Positions 27,675 through 37,153 of a DNA stretch of 64,000 nt are shown here, in pieces (position 1 is the stretch's first letter; each line of letters begins with the position of its first letter). The stretch is taken from assembly GCA_905216195.1 (NCBI GenBank), contig CAJMSX010000011.1:1-64000 (forward strand). The letters are read 5' to 3'. The position numbers were made by a program, and so were the translations under genes. Under the pieces are notes generated by a model. The model did not search any database. It saw only the letters and a program-made list of their open reading frames with translations, and was not told where the DNA came from. The stretch comes from an uncultured bacterium. GTDB lineage: Bacteria; Bacteroidota; Bacteroidia; Bacteroidales; Marinifilaceae.

Positions 27675-28739
27675 TTAACGGCCGGAGCATTTTTTCAGTA
27701 TTTCGTCCGTATATTCTCCGAAGGCCGGTCCTGCAGCCGATTGGTGTAATCCGCAGGGAGCGTTCATTTCGATGAAAACGGGTTCGTTATCGTCGTTTAC
27801 CGTGAAATCCCAGCCGATCATCAGGAGGTGAGGCATCTGATAATGCAGTCGTTTAGCTTCGGCAACCACCTGCTCATACTGAGGAAGCGGGTAATTTTCG
27901 AATGTCAGTCCGGCAGGATTGGAGGTGTAACTTTTGGCCGGATTAAAGCCGTAGGCGTATTTTTTTAATTTACCGTCTTTTTGGATACCGCAGGTATAAC
28001 CGCCGTCGGTGGTATTGTCGACATCGGAACCTTCTTCGCCGATTCTCATGACGGCATAAAGTAAAACTACTTCATTTTCTCGGAAATAAGTAACTACCCG
28101 GATGGTATTGACGGAAGTAGGATTCAATCTTGCCAGGGCCGGATGCTGATGAATCGCCTCCTGAACATTAAAATTTTTTCCGTAGGTATCGAAAACCTCC
28201 CGGACCGTTTTCTTACTTTTCATTTCAATACCGTTGGCGGTAGAGAAATAGCGTACATTCTCTCCTCCGGCGGAAAGGAAGGTGGGTTTTATGATCGCTT
28301 CCTGGAGGTTGCTGCAATGGATGATCGCTTCTTCTTTACCGACCGGCAGATTATCGATGGAATAATGTCCGTCTACGCATTTCAGAAATATTTTCGGCTG
28401 GCGGGTATCCGGGAAAAACTTGTCGTATAAATTTTTATCGTCATAAGCGGCGCAGATATTATTATCGAACAATTTATTTTTAATGTAGCCGAAATACAAG
28501 TCGTTGGGAATGTATTTAACGGAGAAAATCCCGTTCATGGAATAATAAAACTGGTGCCAGTAAAGTTTGGTATTTTTCCCCAGTGTGGATTTGTAATAAG
28601 TGCGGATTTCCCTTTTCTGGTCACCGGTCAAGGGTTTGAGTTCGCAAGTGGCCATCATACTTTTCACTCCCCGTCTGAAACGGGCATAAACGGGATAACG
28701 TCTGAGGATATCTAATAAATCTTTCAGAATTTTTTTCAT
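27675..28739 (-). CDS. Sugar-transfer associated ATP-grasp protein, copy 1
   Basis: 354 residues. The ATP-grasp core is in the C-terminal two thirds: LNPTSVNTIRVVTY, the DVDNTTDGGYTCGI loop, and IGWDFTVNDDNEPVFIEMN with the Glu/Asn metal ligands. ATP-grasp enzymes join a carboxylate to an amine or thiol through acyl phosphate. The family recurs in polysaccharide clusters and I know of no settled substrate. It is homologous to the product of 29901-31073 and, like it, is paired with a CapA gene 2 bases upstream. It could add an amino acid or link an acyl group to the glycan. Confidence 0.78.
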   Translation of the reverse strand: MKKILKDLLDILRRYPVYARFRRGVKSMMATCELKPLTGDQKREIRTYYKSTLGKNTKLYWHQFYYSMNGIFSVKYIPNDLYFGYIKNKLFDNNICAAYDDKNLYDKFFPDTRQPKIFLKCVDGHYSIDNLPVGKEEAIIHCSNLQEAIIKPTFLSAGGENVRYFSTANGIEMKSKKTVREVFDTYGKNFNVQEAIHQHPALARLNPTSVNTIRVVTYFRENEVVLLYAVMRIGEEGSDVDNTTDGGYTCGIQKDGKLKKYAYGFNPAKSYTSNPAGLTFENYPLPQYEQVVAEAKRLHYQMPHLLMIGWDFTVNDDNEPVFIEMNAPCGLHQSAAGPAFGEYTDEILKKCSGR

Positions 28740-28741
28740 GA

Positions 28742-29908
28742 TTAATTGTAATTATGGGCTTTTTTAATACCACGGATCATCAGGTTTCTTTCGGTGTCGC
28801 TTCTGACGATAAATGACCATTTTTTAAAGTTTTTCCGGTTCTTTTTGAAAATTTCCCGGTAAATCGTTTTTAAAAACGATTTGATTCCTTTTTTCAGGCT
28901 TAATGTATTGAATGTATATTCGAGTATCGGTATGTATTTCGAACAGTAATGTCTTTTTATTTCGTTTTCCAAAGCTTCCCGGTATAGTTCCTCTTTTTCC
29001 AGGAGCCGGCACAGCTGATCGGTATGTGCTTTAATTTCCGGGGAAAAATCCAAAGTGAGGTAGCGGTTGTCTTTGTTGAGGGTATGATGGATACTGAATT
29101 TTATTTCCTGGTTTTCCGATGTCAGTTCGATTTCTACACTCATTCCGTTATACCAATACGGAAGAGGGGTTTTAAAGTCGGGGGTGGGTTTAGAATTGAA
29201 AAAGAAATTGCCCAGGCTATAAAATATCGGTTTCCCTTTATAAATTTCCCAGCCTTGCGGACAATGAGGATGGCAACCCACGACGATATCCGCTCCGTAA
29301 TCGATAAAATCTTTATACCTGGCCCTGGTTTCCGGTAAAGGGATATCGATGTATTCAATTCCGTCGTGGGGCAGAATAATCAGAAAATCGACTTTCTTTT
29401 TGGCATCCACAATAAGGTGGTTTACACACAGGTGATTGATGTAGGCGCATCCTTTTCCTTCCCGGAACAAAGCATCATCGAAGACACCGAAGCCTGCATA
29501 GGTCAGAGCCAGAAAACCGATTTTGATGCCTTTGCATTCCAGTATTTTTACCCGGTACGCTTCTTCAAACGTGCCAGAACCCACTAATACCGTCCGTCGG
29601 AAATTTTTAAGGGTTTCGGCATAACCCTCTTCTCCGCAGTCGAAAACGTGATTATTGGCGAAAGAAAGCAGGTCGAATCCTAAAGATTCCAAAAATTCCG
29701 CAGCATCCGGCGATTGGTACAAACGGGGAAATATGGGATCCTGAACGAGCGTATAATTTTCAGGCTTGACGGGAGCTTCAAAATTGCATACGCTGATGTC
29801 GGCAGAACGGATGAGAGTTTTAAGTTCCTCTGACACCGTAATCCGGGAGGCGGAAGGAGTAGAGCAAAAATCTCCGCAAAAAAACAATTTGACAGAAGGG
29901 CTATTCAA
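28742..29908 (-). CDS. CapA family metallophosphatase-like protein, copy 1
   Basis: 388 residues, CapA/PgsA domain. Metal-binding motifs appear in order: FFCGDFCS, VCNFEAPV, SFANNHVFDCGEEG, ILPHDGIEY and VGCHPHCPQGWE, then YSLGNFFF. No clear N-terminal membrane anchor is seen, unlike PgsA of Bacillus. The family has a calcineurin-like fold and takes part in poly-gamma-glutamate capsule synthesis; its chemistry in glycan loci is unclear. It overlaps the ATP-grasp gene upstream by 8 bases. It is paralogous to the gene at 31083. Confidence 0.82.
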   Translation of the reverse strand: MNSPSVKLFFCGDFCSTPSASRITVSEELKTLIRSADISVCNFEAPVKPENYTLVQDPIFPRLYQSPDAAEFLESLGFDLLSFANNHVFDCGEEGYAETLKNFRRTVLVGSGTFEEAYRVKILECKGIKIGFLALTYAGFGVFDDALFREGKGCAYINHLCVNHLIVDAKKKVDFLIILPHDGIEYIDIPLPETRARYKDFIDYGADIVVGCHPHCPQGWEIYKGKPIFYSLGNFFFNSKPTPDFKTPLPYWYNGMSVEIELTSENQEIKFSIHHTLNKDNRYLTLDFSPEIKAHTDQLCRLLEKEELYREALENEIKRHYCSKYIPILEYTFNTLSLKKGIKSFLKTIYREIFKKNRKNFKKWSFIVRSDTERNLMIRGIKKAHNYN

Positions 29909-31073
29909 GATTTACGATTTTGTTGAGTTTTCTGACAGATAACGGATTGTTCTGGCGTTCGAACGGATAACGTACCAGCCCTTTGTCTTCCAGTTCTTTC
30001 CAGGCCCGGTAGCAGGCTCTTATTTCTTTTCTCCAGCCTCTTCGGATAAACATTTGGCCCGTTCTGTCCCAGAACTCGTTCATCTCAATGACCACAGGGC
30101 CGTTTCCCGTTATAGCTATGTCCCATCCTATTGCTTTTAAGTAAGGCATCGCCTGTTGGAAACCGATAATTTTTTTCTTGACTATTTCCCAGTTTTCAAT
30201 TTGTACGCCATCCAAAAGATTACCGGAATCCGGATGATGGGTGATCGGTTTCACTTTTCTGATACCGTCGTATCGAATAACATACTGCAATTTTCCTGTT
30301 TCCGTATCAATTGCAGCGTCAACATTACCGCCGTTTCCGGCATTGTCCACACAGGTCCCCTGGCGTCCTATTTTAATAAAAGTGGCAATAATTTTCACAT
30401 TCCCGTCCGGATAGAGGGTGGTCATGAATCTAACGGTATTTACCGAAGATTCATTGAATTGTTCAAACTGCTTTGTTTGTTTTATTAAGCTTTCAAATAT
30501 CAGAGGTTCATAGTTCAGTAATTTCGATAAAAAGAGAGTTTGCCCGTTAAATTTTTCCAATATGCAATCCTCTTCTGTAAACGTAATTTTGCGAATCACC
30601 CATACGTTATCTCCATGGGAGCTTTCCGTCGTTTTTATCACACATTCCTGTACCTTTTTTTCTTGCAGAATCCGGATTGTGGATTTATAGTCATAAGAAA
30701 TTCTTTCATTTCTATCTAACTTGTATTCGGGATTATAATAACAATACAGTTGTGCTTTGGGCAAATGGGCTGTTTCTAGAAACAAATGGGAAAAATATTT
30801 GTTTCTGGCTATTGTATAATATTTTTTGGGATTCAATAAGTCTAAGTAAAATCGTTGCTCATTTTCTCCCAAAAAGGATTCCTTCATTTCCCGGTCCTGT
30901 TTCTCTAATTCATACTGATAATATTCCTCTATTTTCAATCCCTTCCTTTTTTTTAAAGAGAGATAATCATGGAGAATATAGAAATATTTTCTCCCGGAAT
31001 CTTTTTTTATTTTATTGACAAATACCAGAAGAGACCAGGTGGATTTTATTTTTCTCAAATAGGTTCTTACCAT
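29901..31073 (-). CDS. Sugar-transfer associated ATP-grasp protein, copy 2
   Basis: 390 residues. It shares with copy 1 the segments SSVNTVRFMT, a TCVDNAGNGGNVDAAID loop and IGWDIAITGNGPVVIEMNE, so the nucleotide and metal site is kept. The N-terminal 110 residues are basic and differ from copy 1. It lies between the two CapA genes: 9 bases after copy 2 of CapA and overlapping copy 1. The paired order CapA then ATP-grasp, twice, points to duplication of a two-gene unit. Substrate is unknown. Confidence 0.78.
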   Translation of the reverse strand: MVRTYLRKIKSTWSLLVFVNKIKKDSGRKYFYILHDYLSLKKRKGLKIEEYYQYELEKQDREMKESFLGENEQRFYLDLLNPKKYYTIARNKYFSHLFLETAHLPKAQLYCYYNPEYKLDRNERISYDYKSTIRILQEKKVQECVIKTTESSHGDNVWVIRKITFTEEDCILEKFNGQTLFLSKLLNYEPLIFESLIKQTKQFEQFNESSVNTVRFMTTLYPDGNVKIIATFIKIGRQGTCVDNAGNGGNVDAAIDTETGKLQYVIRYDGIRKVKPITHHPDSGNLLDGVQIENWEIVKKKIIGFQQAMPYLKAIGWDIAITGNGPVVIEMNEFWDRTGQMFIRRGWRKEIRACYRAWKELEDKGLVRYPFERQNNPLSVRKLNKIVNLE

Positions 31074-31082
31074 AAGAATGTT

Positions 31083-32204
31083 TTATTTAGTCCAGATTTT
31101 TTTGACAGAATCGATGTAATATCGAATATGGAATAACTTTCTTATTTTTCCGTAATATTTTCCTCCCCGATAGGAATTTTGCTTGAGTAAAGCGGTTACA
31201 ATGAATAAAGCTCTTTTAATTTTCCGGGTAGACCGGGCAAAGGTGATGATATTTCGGTCCGTGAGGTAGGAGAGCCGGTATGCTTTTTTTATGTTCCCGT
31301 TTTTTAAAGTAAGGGAAGCGATCATACCTATTCGCGACGACTCCCTCCATCGTTGCTTCACGGGTTCGGTCACGGGGAAAATATAGTCATCCACCTGTTT
31401 TATATTTTTGACTTCCGATAAATTTTCCGGATACCAGATGGGGCGTGGAGGATACATATAAAAGTCGGCGAACATAAAATTACCGAGACTGAAAAAAACA
31501 GGGCGTTTTTTATAAGTAATGCCGGGCTGTATTTGATGAGGATGGCTGCCGATGACTCCGTCCGCACCCGCTTTAATCATTTGATAAGCCAGTCTTTTGC
31601 ATTCCACGGTAGGAAACAGGGTATACTCTATTCCCCAATGCGGCATCACAAATACATAGTCGTATTTTTTTTTCGCTTCCTGAATCTCCGGAATAAATTT
31701 ATTTTCGTCCAGGGGATTTATCCCCGCCTTTGTGGAGGTGGCTACCGGAACATGTCCGATGTACTTGGTTCCGTATTGACAATAAGCCAGTACGGCTATC
31801 TTTTTATCTCCGGCTTCGAGAACGGCGGGTCGGGAAGCTTCGTCGATATTCATTCCTCCGCCGCAATATAAGATGTGATTCTCATCTAATACCTTCAGCG
31901 TATTTTTAAAACCTTCGACCCCCAGATCGAACACATGATTATTGGCGACCGATACGAGATCGATTCCCAGTCCGGTTATTTTCCGGATATCCGCATCTTT
32001 GGCATAAATGATGTTCATCCTGCCTTTCATCTTTTCTTCGTCGAAAGCAAAATGATCTCCTATCGCCGTTTCGAGTGTAGCTATTCTTACATCGAATCCG
32101 TCCAGGTATTTTTTTACTTCCTCGTCGATATACTCGGATTGGTAATGAAGGACTCCGCCGGGCATAAGATCGCCTAAAAAAGCAATTTTATTTATTTCTT
32201 TCAT
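31083..32204 (-). CDS. CapA family metallophosphatase-like protein, copy 2
   Basis: 373 residues with the same ordered motifs as copy 1: IAFLGDLMPGG, ATLETAIG, SVANNHVFDLGVEG, VMPHWGIEY, IGSHPHQIQPG and FSLGNFMF. The closeness of the motifs and the gene order argue for tandem duplication. It starts within the last codons of the Wzx gene (17-base overlap), so it is coupled to export. Role in the polysaccharide is unknown; amino-acid decoration is one option because CapA is needed for poly-gamma-glutamate. Confidence 0.83.
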   Translation of the reverse strand: MKEINKIAFLGDLMPGGVLHYQSEYIDEEVKKYLDGFDVRIATLETAIGDHFAFDEEKMKGRMNIIYAKDADIRKITGLGIDLVSVANNHVFDLGVEGFKNTLKVLDENHILYCGGGMNIDEASRPAVLEAGDKKIAVLAYCQYGTKYIGHVPVATSTKAGINPLDENKFIPEIQEAKKKYDYVFVMPHWGIEYTLFPTVECKRLAYQMIKAGADGVIGSHPHQIQPGITYKKRPVFFSLGNFMFADFYMYPPRPIWYPENLSEVKNIKQVDDYIFPVTEPVKQRWRESSRIGMIASLTLKNGNIKKAYRLSYLTDRNIITFARSTRKIKRALFIVTALLKQNSYRGGKYYGKIRKLFHIRYYIDSVKKIWTK

Positions 32205-33654
32205 GTTTTGCTTTTATCATCATTCGTTTTAAAGTAGCGATACTGATAGTAAAGGATTTGCATTTAATAAAAAAAGCCAACGTCAAATAAAGAAAGCCGA
32301 ACAGGAGGACCTGGATCAAGCCGGCTATCCTGAAATTGACCGGTAAATGCGTTCCGAAAAACCAGGTGATGATACCGACTCCCGCCGATAATAACAGGAT
32401 AGGGAAGATATCGGTAAATTGATTTTTCGAAGAATAGCCGATATATTTCGAGGCGACGAAAGCATTGATCAGGTAAATGGCATAAGATCCTCCTACCATG
32501 CCCCACAATAGTCCTTTCATTCCGAAGGGTAAACCGATAAAGATACAGCCGATTCCGATGACTCTTTTTATAATGGTCCATTTAAATAGTATCTTACTTT
32601 TACCGATAGCGGCTACAACATTGTAGTTGATCCCTTGTAGGCTGATCGCTATTCCTGCGATACATAATATTTGAAAATAGGGAATGGATTCCGTCCATCG
32701 GTCGGAAAACAAAATGATAATCAGGGGTTTGGCAATAACGATTAATAAAATCATCAGGGGAAAACATACAAAAGCCAGAGCTGTCACGATGTGGGACAGA
32801 GCATTTTTTAATTTTTCTTTGTCTTCCTGCAATTCAGAGAATACCGGAAAAGTAACCTGATTAACGATGTTGGATATGCTCATAGAAGGTATTTCTTCCA
32901 GACTTCTCGCTTTGGCATAAAATCCCATGTCCCGGGTGGAAAATACCCTTCCGATTATCAATCCCTGTATGTTGTTGCAAAGAGTTGTCAGTAAATTGGA
33001 CAGTAACATAAATCCCCCGAAATTGAACAATTCTTTGAAAGATTTCCAATTAAACGTCAGGCTGGGATACCATTTGTTGTAAATCCATAACAATACGGCA
33101 CATACGGCGCTGTTAATCAGTTGTTGGACAACCAGACTCCATACCCCGTATCCCCGGTAAGCCAGGATAATTCCCGCTATCACAGAGAGCAGGGCCGCCG
33201 AAATAGTAATGAGGGACAAGGGCTTGAACCTGAGCTGTTTGTTCAATTGGTTGTTTTGTATAATTTGCAGGGCGTTGATAATTAAAATAATGCCCTGTAT
33301 GCGTAATACCTCGGCCAGTATAGGCATTTTATAAAATACGGAAATAGCCGGAGCGCACCAGTATAATAAGCCGTATAAGACCACAGCTAACAAAATATTC
33401 CAGTAAAAAATAGAGGAATAGTCGTCCTGGGTCGGGTTTTTCTTTTGAACCAAAGCGGAACCGAAACCTCCATCGATGAACGTATTCGAAAGCGCGATAA
33501 AAATAGCCAATACTCCGATAGCGCCGTAATCTTCGGGTGTCAGCAATCTCGCCAGAATTAAAGAAGAAATAAACGAAATACCCAGTGTTCCGAAACGTTG
33601 TACGGAACTCCATATCATGCCCGAAATGGTTCGTTGGGTAAGAGTGGCTGCCAT
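32188..33654 (-). CDS. wzx: Wzx-like flippase (MOP superfamily)
   Basis: 488 residues with about 12-14 membrane segments. The start GMIWSSVQRFGTLGISFISSLILARLLTPEDYGAIG is typical of the polysaccharide-transport branch (RfbX/WzxC-like). It should flip the undecaprenyl-linked repeat unit to the periplasm for the Wzy encoded at 24678. It starts 1 base downstream of the broken dehydrogenase gene. A second Wzx is at 52002-53465 for the divergent operon. Confidence 0.9.
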   Translation of the reverse strand: MAATLTQRTISGMIWSSVQRFGTLGISFISSLILARLLTPEDYGAIGVLAIFIALSNTFIDGGFGSALVQKKNPTQDDYSSIFYWNILLAVVLYGLLYWCAPAISVFYKMPILAEVLRIQGIILIINALQIIQNNQLNKQLRFKPLSLITISAALLSVIAGIILAYRGYGVWSLVVQQLINSAVCAVLLWIYNKWYPSLTFNWKSFKELFNFGGFMLLSNLLTTLCNNIQGLIIGRVFSTRDMGFYAKARSLEEIPSMSISNIVNQVTFPVFSELQEDKEKLKNALSHIVTALAFVCFPLMILLIVIAKPLIIILFSDRWTESIPYFQILCIAGIAISLQGINYNVVAAIGKSKILFKWTIIKRVIGIGCIFIGLPFGMKGLLWGMVGGSYAIYLINAFVASKYIGYSSKNQFTDIFPILLLSAGVGIITWFFGTHLPVNFRIAGLIQVLLFGFLYLTLAFFIKCKSFTISIATLKRMMIKAKHERNK

Positions 33655-33655
33655 T

Positions 33656-34870
33656 CTAACTTAATGCGTAATCTTTCAGGTAACTAAAGTGGTCGGTCAA
33701 CCGGCCTTTCTCCAATATGGTGGCTCTTTGAATAACGATACTCTCGTTTATACGGCCGCTCAGAATATCTTCGAAGACGTGTTTCGTAAGCATTTCCCCG
33801 AAGAATGCACTCGTATCCAAAGCCAGGGCGTTAGGTAAAGTATCTACGGCCATTACGGTTATATTGTGGGGAGAAGAAAATGCCTTTTCTTCTTTTTGCG
33901 TTACCGGATTGTAATCGTAGAACGGATCTTTATGGGTGGAAGACCGGAGGGTGGATTTAATACTTCCGCAAATATCACAGGTGATGTCTCCTATGACTTT
34001 GAGAGGAAGTTCCCGCACTCTCAGATCAGCTTCCGATAAATAAACGGGTTCGTTGGGTGCCCAGAAATGGCAGGAGATGAATACGTCCGATACTTTGGCA
34101 TATTTTAAAAATACACTTTCGTATTGTTCCGGAAACTTATCGAAATGGTTCCTGTCGAATTCCGCAGTATTTTCATGGGCTAGTTGTACCAGGTCTTTGA
34201 TTTCCAATACGGTATATCGGGATCCCGGCCGTTCGTTTTGAAGATAAACGGAAGGGGATACATATGGAATCCCCATTTTATCGAAAATAGACTGGGGGCC
34301 TTGAGAAACCCGTCCGTTTCCGCTCAGGACGATTCAGATGCCGGATGTTTCTTTTTGCCGTAATTCGCCGATTAATTTTTCAGACGTAAAAGAGGGACCG
34401 GGAAGGGGTAATTCGAACTGTTTTTCCCGTATGCCGTAAGCCCGTAGGGTATTGTATACCCCGACGACGCCTGCCCACCAACCAAAAGCGCATAGCCGTC
34501 TGTTTTCGTCGTCGACGAGATATTCGTAATCCGAGAAGGTAATTCTCAGCTCCATCATTTTTTTAATCAGCGGCTTATTATAAGGTTGCTTCTTAGCTAT
34601 ATGGCCGAAGAAAAAATAATGTTTATCCGCAATCAAAGTATGGATATCCGCTTCTTTAATACCGAAAAGAATATCGCAGTCTTCCACGTTTTCCACTACT
34701 TGAATGCCTGCCTCCTGATACGATTGGTCGGTATATGCCCGGATCTTACTCTGCTGCACCACAATTTCGGTGTCGGGATATTTTTTTTGCAGGTACAAAA
34801 TCTCCTTGGGAGTTAAAGCGACCCTATTGTCTTCGGGATCTTTCGTTTCTCTGATAATTCCTATTTTCAT
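33656..34870 (-). pseudogene. Saccharopine/alanine dehydrogenase-like oxidoreductase, interrupted by in-frame TGA
   Basis: A single frame of 405 codons broken by TGA at 34334-34336. The first 178 residues are an AlaDH/PNT-type N-terminal domain (KIGIIRETKDPEDNRVALTP). Directly after the stop and in the same frame comes the Rossmann start IVLSGNGRVSQGPQSIFDKM, followed by about 206 more residues with MAVDTLPNALALDTS. No base need be added or removed to read through, so this is a nonsense change (CGA or TGG to TGA would fit) or a base-call error. Restart at ATG 34276 would lose the nucleotide-binding loop. It would be an NAD(P)-linked oxidoreductase of an amino or keto acid, possibly supplying a substrate to the ATP-grasp proteins. 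Confidence 0.8.
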
Positions 34871-34912
34871 TTTTTGTTTTTATTAAGGCATGAGGTCTTT
34901 GTCGGATGCGAT

Positions 34913-35974
34913 TTACCATTCCAGCAATTCCGGACATACGATCCGATTCGTTTTCAAGTAAGCTCCTCCCCAGACAAAACCGGCTCCGATGGCGGAAAGC
35001 AGCAGGGAAAGGGGACCGGACCCGATCGCTTCGCGGATATTGGTGACCATCAGTAAAGGGATGGCCGCACAACTGGTATTTCCGAACCGATCTATGTTGG
35101 ACGGTATTTTTTCTTCCGCCAGTTTTAATTTTTTTCTGATTGTGGAGTTGATTTTCATATTGGCCTGGTGGAAGAGGTAATAATCCACATCGGCCTGTAT
35201 ATCGATCCCGAAGTGTTCGCACAGTGAACGGATAGCTTTAGGGCATTCGGAAATGGCGAATGAAAAGACTTCCATGCCGTTCATAATGCCGTGTATGGGG
35301 GCCCGCCAGATACCGTCTTCGTTTTCTTTCATCACAAAGGATTCCGGACTTACGAAATGGCGGAAGCCGCTGTCCGGAGTCATCACAAATTCGTAACAGG
35401 AACCGTCTGATAACAGATTGCTGTATATCTTTTCGGCTTTTTCATCGTACTCCCAGGCCGTAGCCGTGCCGGCATCTCCCAGTAAAGGATAGCGGGATTT
35501 ATCCTCCGGAGAGGAGGTCAGCGAATTGGTGTCTCCTGCCAGCAGCAAAGCTTTTTTGATACAACCCGAAGCCATTAATCCGCCCAGTGCGGTCATTCCC
35601 TGAATAAAACCGCAGCAAACGGCCGAAATATCCAGCGTGAGACAGGAAACGGGTAAATGCAGCCGGTCCTGTAATATGCAGGAGGTTGCCGGCGATCTGT
35701 AATCAGGGGTATTGGATACAAATATCAGGGCTTCGATCTCTTCTTTGTTCCAGCGAAGATCACTGATTAAGCGTTCTGCCGCCTTCATACACAGGTCCGA
35801 TGTACAGGAACCTTTTTCTATGATTCTTCTTTCTTCGATAGCCGTAGTTTTGATGAATTTTTCGGCTGCGTCGGGAGTCGGAAAAATCGGCATTTCCCTT
35901 GTTTTTACCGTTTGAGCGGGGACGCAGGCCGACACTCCCCTCAAGGCCACGTTTTTAATTTCTAAAAAAGCCAT
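34913..35974 (-). CDS. 3-oxoacyl-ACP synthase III (KAS III/FabH-like), copy A
   Basis: 353 residues, thiolase fold. The Cys-His-Asn triad is seen at Cys120 (DISAVCCGF), His269 (YYLFHQANMKI) and Asn299 (RFGNTSCA). KAS III joins a CoA-bound starter to malonyl-ACP. It is a sister of the proteins at 38547 and 57584 (353-354 residues; shared CVLQDRL-like and HQAN segments). The SDR gene lies 4 bases upstream. It likely makes a short 3-oxoacyl chain for the glycan, not bulk fatty acid. Confidence 0.9.
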   Translation of the reverse strand: MAFLEIKNVALRGVSACVPAQTVKTREMPIFPTPDAAEKFIKTTAIEERRIIEKGSCTSDLCMKAAERLISDLRWNKEEIEALIFVSNTPDYRSPATSCILQDRLHLPVSCLTLDISAVCCGFIQGMTALGGLMASGCIKKALLLAGDTNSLTSSPEDKSRYPLLGDAGTATAWEYDEKAEKIYSNLLSDGSCYEFVMTPDSGFRHFVSPESFVMKENEDGIWRAPIHGIMNGMEVFSFAISECPKAIRSLCEHFGIDIQADVDYYLFHQANMKINSTIRKKLKLAEEKIPSNIDRFGNTSCAAIPLLMVTNIREAIGSGPLSLLLSAIGAGFVWGGAYLKTNRIVCPELLEW

Positions 35975-35978
35975 ATGA

Positions 35979-36725
35979 TTACCTAAGTGTGATTCCTCCG
36001 TCTATGTTAAAAATATTTCCGGTAACCCAGGTGGAAGCGTCCGACAGGAAATAAACGGCGGCATACGCCACGTCTTCCGGCTGGCCGTTGCGTCCCAGCG
36101 GGCAAGTATCTCCCCATTCGAACAGTTCCTCCTGAAGCGGATTGGCGGAGAATATGTTTGTTCCTAAAATGATGCTGGGCTGTATAGCGTTCACCCGGAT
36201 TTTGTTGGGGGCGACTTCCAAGGCCAGCACTTTCATAAAAGAGTTCAGCGCCCCTTTGGAAGAGGCATACAGCACATTGGCCAGGGTGGCGTAAGTCGAG
36301 GAAATGGAAGACATCAAAACGACAGAGCCTCCTTTATTGATCTTCTTTTTTTTCAATAACCCCTGCATAATCAGTACAGGAGCAAAAAAGTTGGTCTGAA
36401 AAACAGCATCCAGTTTTTCAGGAGTAACGAATTTTACAGGCGATTTGATCACTATGCCGGCATTCAGCACTACTCCGTCGATCGGAGGGAGTTCCTGTAT
36501 CAGTTTTTCAAGCTGCTGTCGGTCATTCAGGTCGGCTATAATACTGAGATGGCCTTCTCCTTCGAGCAGCTGATGCGTTTCCTGTAAACGTTCTTCGTTT
36601 CGGCCCGTTATGATGACCCGGGCTTTCATCCGGGCACATTCGGCGGCAATACCACGTCCGATACCGGAAGAGGCTCCGGTGATCAGTACGGTTTTATTTT
36701 CCAGTGAAAACGGATTATGATTCAT
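35979..36725 (-). CDS. SDR family 3-oxoacyl-ACP reductase-like, copy A
   Basis: 248 residues, classical SDR. Cofactor motif TGASSGIGRGIA, LNAG in place of NNAG near residue 88, catalytic Ser in MSSISS and YASSK as YxxxK, C-terminal VTGNIFNIDGG. The family reduces 3-oxoacyl-ACP to the 3-hydroxy form. It overlaps the MaoC-like gene upstream by 11 bases and precedes KAS III by 4. With those partners the likely substrate is a chain on the ACP encoded at 39664. Confidence 0.87.
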   Translation of the reverse strand: MNHNPFSLENKTVLITGASSGIGRGIAAECARMKARVIITGRNEERLQETHQLLEGEGHLSIIADLNDRQQLEKLIQELPPIDGVVLNAGIVIKSPVKFVTPEKLDAVFQTNFFAPVLIMQGLLKKKKINKGGSVVLMSSISSTYATLANVLYASSKGALNSFMKVLALEVAPNKIRVNAIQPSIILGTNIFSANPLQEELFEWGDTCPLGRNGQPEDVAYAAVYFLSDASTWVTGNIFNIDGGITLR

Positions 36726-37152
36726 GTCTTTCTGATGAGTTGTCGTCGGCAGGACCGAACAGTTTTTCGTTCTTAATATCCGTGGTGCAGTCGATGCATA
36801 CTTTCCCTTTGCTGTTTTTAATGGCCCCTTTGAGGGTCCCGATTTTTTGTTCCCGGTCGATGCTTCTGATTTTCAGACTCAGCGTATATTCTTCGTCCAG
36901 CCAGAGCGGACGTACAAAAGTTGCCGTCCGGGAAACATTGACGCTATCCGGGAAAAAACGGGACAATATTCCGCTGAACATGCATACAGCGAACATACCC
37001 TGCACGGTCAATTTTCTTTTTGTTCCTTCTTTTACTTCCTGTGGGGTATATCTGTGGACCGGGTTGATGTCCTTGACGATATCCAGAAAGGTGACCATAT
37101 CCTGGTAATTAAAGGATATTTTTTCTTCGAAATGGTCTCCGGGTTTTAGCAT
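36715..37152 (-). CDS. MaoC-like hotdog-fold dehydratase
   Basis: 145 residues, hotdog fold. The hydratase motif is DINPVHRYT (Asp and His of the MaoC active site), with GMFAVCMFSGILSRFFP following. MaoC-type enzymes dehydrate 3-hydroxyacyl thioesters to trans-2-enoyl forms. Its presence beside the reductase and KAS III suggests that the acyl chain may be carried past the 3-hydroxy stage. No enoyl reductase is seen in the window. It starts 1 base after the NeuD-like gene. Confidence 0.8.
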   Translation of the reverse strand: MLKPGDHFEEKISFNYQDMVTFLDIVKDINPVHRYTPQEVKEGTKRKLTVQGMFAVCMFSGILSRFFPDSVNVSRTATFVRPLWLDEEYTLSLKIRSIDREQKIGTLKGAIKNSKGKVCIDCTTDIKNEKLFGPADDNSSERHES

Positions 37153-37153
37153 A

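Noticed and set aside
34334..34336. TGA read as selenocysteine or tryptophan
   Set aside because: The site is at the edge of a Rossmann fold, not a redox site, and TGA works as a normal stop elsewhere in the window. A nonsense change is the simpler reading.
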